From NCBI RefSeq assembly GCF_037042905.1, contig NC_087245.1, positions 9,873,501 to 9,937,500 of the forward strand: DNA of 64,000 nt, given 5' to 3'. Positions within the stretch are counted from its first letter, which is position 1; each line of letters opens with the position of its first letter. The stretch comes from Lytechinus pictus. Taxonomy: Eukaryota; Echinodermata; Echinoidea; Temnopleuroida; Toxopneustidae. The notes beneath the pieces were generated by a model that ran no database searches, was not told where the DNA came from, and was given only the letters and a program-made list of their open reading frames with translations. Both the position numbers and the translations under genes were made by a program. Below are positions 61,801 through 64,000 of this stretch, piece after piece.

Positions 61801-63935
61801 CGAATTGAGAAATTTAATATACCTCCTGTTGCAAGCTATCGAAGATTTCTTGGGCCGATTCAGTTGTATTGTATTTGATCTGTATCTCATCCATGTTATC
61901 TTCGATCACTTGATCAATTTTATCACGAAGGAGATACCCAGAGATACCAGCAGCTAACTCCAGAATTAGAAGAATAACCAGAATGGAGACAAACTAGGAT
62001 ATCAAGCAAAATTATGATTTTCATGAAGACACGATAGAGTAACAAAAAAACAAACATATCGATTCCAATATCATTTGATTATGTAAATGAATTATTATTA
62101 AAATTAGAAAAATATTATCGACATCCAGCTATATTATCACCACTCGAAGGAGATTGGTGGTATCAACATCAAAAACTCTGAAGTCATAAGTCCGCTTTTC
62201 CTGTCTACAAAATTGGACATAACGGACATGGGTTATCAGTTATCATGTGATCTGAATTTCAGGTCATTTGATTATGGTCAAAACTATAAAGACATCTGTA
62301 TAAAAAGAATTGATGAAACATATTTCTTCTTTCAAACCTAGGCCTATATAAATCCAATCATTTTCTTATTCCTTGATGCTTGATAGAAAATGGGTGAGGG
62401 ATGCTCATAACCATTTTTAAGTATGTTTTACATGAAACATTGACAAAATATCATATTTGAATATTGAAATATTTTATATTCAAAATTATATGGCAGCGCA
62501 GTGGAATATGGTAGACTACCTAGATATTTCGTCATTTAAAAAGTAGGGGTTATGGTCATTACAATAGTTGCACGGCCGATGCCTATGTTTTGTCTCATTT
62601 CTTCCCTATTTTTTATCTTGCCCCTTTATTCTTTTTTTACGCTTGAGAATCATAGGGGTGTCACCCCCTGCCCCCTTCCTGGTAGAGATGCACAGCAATC
62701 TTTCGTTATTACATTTCAATGTGCATTTTTATACAGATGTTATTTCTTACAAAATATCGTGGTCCATATACATGATTAAATTCATAAATCGATAGAATCT
62801 CACCGGTTTGAGCATGCGTCGACTTTCCCTGCAATTTCCACAGAACCCTAAAATTGAGACAAGACTCGATATAATCCCAACCGTGATTAAAATCACAGGT
62901 ATAGCGGTACCAGAATCATAAGTGAAGTCAATATATCCACGGTAGACATTCAAGGTGAGAATACCTACTATCAAAATACTGATGCCCAAGAGCTGTGGAA
63001 AAACAAACAAAATAAAAGAACAATATCCAACTAATTTCATGTAGAGTTTCCACTCTACTGAATAATTAATAAGTCAAGAAAGATGTCTTATTTGACAAAA
63101 CAACCTAATTCATGTTCATTATCTCGTTACTTCAATAGCTAAAAAAATCATTTATTTTTTATCAATGAATTTTTATTTGCATTTCAAATAAATGTCTATC
63201 ATCACAAATATTTCCAATGTCTACGACTGTTGACATTTTCACATTGAACTAGAAATCAATGAATAAGAAATAATAAACATGATGCTTATTTGTCATGTGT
63301 GTTAAAAATGTATACATTAATTTTTAGCAACAATCATTACCGTTTAGCACCCTGAAATATTAGGGGAAATGAAAGAAAAAAATAGATTCCACATTTTTAA
63401 TCAAAGTTTGTACTTTTCTGAGGGAAATAAGCTGTTACCATGGCAACGGGCCAATTGGAACTATTTTGATGACCTTAAATATTTTTTAATTTCATTTATA
63501 TTTGATTTAAGATGAAAATTAATATTGGGTAATCTATAATCATGTTTATCTACCATTTACAGGGGAAAACATGTATCAATCCGTTTCTATGGCGACGGTC
63601 AAAGACAACAATCAGATTCGTATTCAGTACCCTAAAAACAGGGGAATAGGGAACAAACACGCAAAATATGATTCTATAGATTTTGGGGGAATTCCCTACT
63701 TGCCGCCTGTGATATTATGCGTTGGATGATAATCGCATAATGTCATTTCCTGCGACAGTATTATGCGTCGCTATACGACATTCTTGGTTGTAACAATGCC
63801 TACAACACGTACAAAGCCATGTAGCACCAAGGGAGCACCACCAGTTTAGGCTCGCTGTCCAGCATTACTTACTAAAAATACCACATTGTAGAAACACATC
63901 AAATACTGACACGCCCTACTCCTGAACGATTTCAT
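58744..63935 (-). CDS. Tetraspanin B, CD63-like, complete, six exons
   Basis: Six phase-0 exons on the minus strand (63873-63935, 62804-62992, 61823-61993, 59880-60023, 59413-59496, 58744-58815) give 240 aa. TM1 is MCFYNVVFL-LLGISILIVG. The small loop is YRGYIDFTYDSGTAIP. TM2 is followed by GFCGNCRESRRML, a variant of the usual CCG. TM3 ends ILELAAGISGYLLRD. The LEL has KCCG-x2-NYTDW, SCC, GC and a final Cys (six-Cys type). TM4 spans IAGLAIGVAFVN-ICGVILGI. The tail ends PDYAV without a full YxxPhi motif. It is a paralogue of tetraspanin A, 10.8 kb upstream on the same strand, with identical lengths for exons 2, 3 and 5. No alternative exons were seen. It likely organises membrane proteins at the cell surface or endosomes. 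Confidence 0.93.
59413..59496 (-). CDS. Tetraspanin B exon 5
   Basis: 84 nt; acceptor ccttttcag, donor gtaagt. It encodes PCDSAVQDLLRDQIQI then IAGLAIGVAFVN, giving the last LEL Cys and TM4. Confidence 0.92.
59497..59879 (-). other. Tetraspanin B intron 4
   Basis: 383 bp with an (ATT/ACT)n-like simple tract at 59645-59705; nothing else seen. Confidence 0.7.
59880..60023 (-). CDS. Tetraspanin B exon 4 (LEL)
   Basis: 144 nt; acceptor attaaag, donor gtaaga. It encodes LKCCGVHNYTDWMGWVKD, ELVPYSCCKLKTPGCNII and ATFDIHTN. The nearest relative in this window is exon 4b of tetraspanin A. Confidence 0.94.
60715..60792 (-). CDS. Ribosomal protein eL41 (RPL41), intact 25-codon frame inside an intron
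   Basis: ATG at 60792-60790, TAG at 60715-60717, 25 codons. The peptide begins MRDKWRKKRMRRLKRK and ends RRKMRARSK. eL41 is the smallest eukaryotic ribosomal protein, a basic helix of the large subunit lying at the subunit interface. The usual sequence starts MRAKWRKK, so residue 3 is Asp instead of Ala (a GCT-to-GAT type change). The C-terminal MRARSK is a known animal variant. The frame has no intron. On the minus strand, a TOP-like ctttctctttacc lies about 125 bp upstream and an acceptor-like aatacttag lies just before aattagaggATG. No poly(A) tract was seen after the stop. It may be a retrocopy with one missense change, or an active gene nested in the intron. Confidence 0.85.
   Translation of the reverse strand: MRDKWRKKRMRRLKRKRRKMRARSK
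61133..61270 (-). repeat. Mirror-repeat family fragment
   Basis: Contains aataatgcgagcgcgaagcg and gtgagctgaaa, then gcgctttttgtaatcatgca and a second degraded core agcgcgagctgaat. It is the inverse of the units in arrays 1 and 2. Confidence 0.75.
61823..61993 (-). CDS. Tetraspanin B exon 3
   Basis: 171 nt; acceptor atatcctag, donor gtatat. It encodes FVSILVILLILELAAGISGY, LLRDKIDQVIEDNMDEIQ, then a helix ending FDSLQQE. Confidence 0.93.
61994..62803 (-). other. Tetraspanin B intron 2
   Basis: 810 bp; nothing recognised apart from a short GC-richer stretch near 62650. Confidence 0.6.
62804..62992 (-). CDS. Tetraspanin B exon 2
   Basis: 189 nt; acceptor tttttccacag, donor gtgaga. It encodes LLGISILIVGILTLNVYRGY, IDFTYDSGTAIPVILITVG and SILGFCGNCRESRRMLKP. 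Confidence 0.94.
62993..63872 (-). other. Tetraspanin B intron 1
   Basis: 880 bp, AT-rich, with a small inverted repeat near 63708-63745 (tattatgcg / cgcataatg). No exon seen. Confidence 0.6.
63873..63935 (-). CDS. Tetraspanin B exon 1 (likely start codon)
   Basis: 63 nt; donor gtaagt. It encodes MKSFRSRACQYLMCFYNVVF then L, the usual short basic N-terminus with a membrane-proximal Cys leading into TM1. The frame stays open upstream to the right edge without another ATG, so this ATG is the best start in view, but a more upstream one cannot be excluded. Confidence 0.85.
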
Positions 63936-64000
63936 TTTTGAAAGCCCGATCCAAAAGGCTAGATCCTTTTTCACAATTCCTGTTGCGGATAGAATGCTTT

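Larger units (their letters stand above)
60024..61822 (-). other. Tetraspanin B intron 3
   Basis: 1.8 kb holding the RPL41 reading frame (60715-60792) and a mirror-repeat fragment (61133-61270). No other gene recognised. Confidence 0.65.

Overview
The window is animal nuclear DNA: AT-rich, with large introns, short exons bounded by GT/AG sites, and dense miniature transposons and tRNA-derived SINE copies. The repeat repertoire (a tRNA-SINE with an ATT tail, TTAA and hAT-type MITEs) and the gene divergence suggest an echinoderm, most likely a sea urchin. That assignment is inference. No bacterial, phage or CRISPR feature is present.

Layout. (1) 362-13743, + strand: the last nine coding exons of ICA1 (islet cell autoantigen 1 / ICA69), a BAR-like arfaptin-homology protein. 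They join in one frame of 521 codons plus stop; the 5' end lies off the left edge. (2) 13.7-28.0 kb: intergenic DNA with MITEs and SINEs. (3) 28037-47982, - strand: a complete CD63-like tetraspanin (tetraspanin A). It has two tandem alternatives of the large-extracellular-loop exon and two tandem alternatives of the terminal exon, all in phase 0. (4) 48-58.7 kb: a transposon-rich spacer. It holds two hAT-type insertions with perfect 8-bp target duplications, and satellite-like arrays built on a GC-rich mirror repeat. (5) 58744-63935, - strand: a second complete tetraspanin (B, 240 aa) with the same exon plan. Its intron 3 holds an intact 25-codon RPL41 (eL41) reading frame on the same strand.

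The two tetraspanins are head-to-tail paralogues: exons 2, 3 and 5 are 189, 171 and 84 nt in both, and every junction is phase 0. In tetraspanin A the LEL choice (54 or 49 codons) and tail choice (a tail ending in a YETV sorting-like motif, or a longer tail) could give four proteins. This combinatorial locus is the most interesting biology here. A near-perfect 670-bp palindromic transposon with an 8-bp target duplication lies 45 bp from the exon 1 splice donor of tetraspanin A.

Exons were found by reading splice sites, frame continuity and remembered family motifs. No alignment or transcript data were available.
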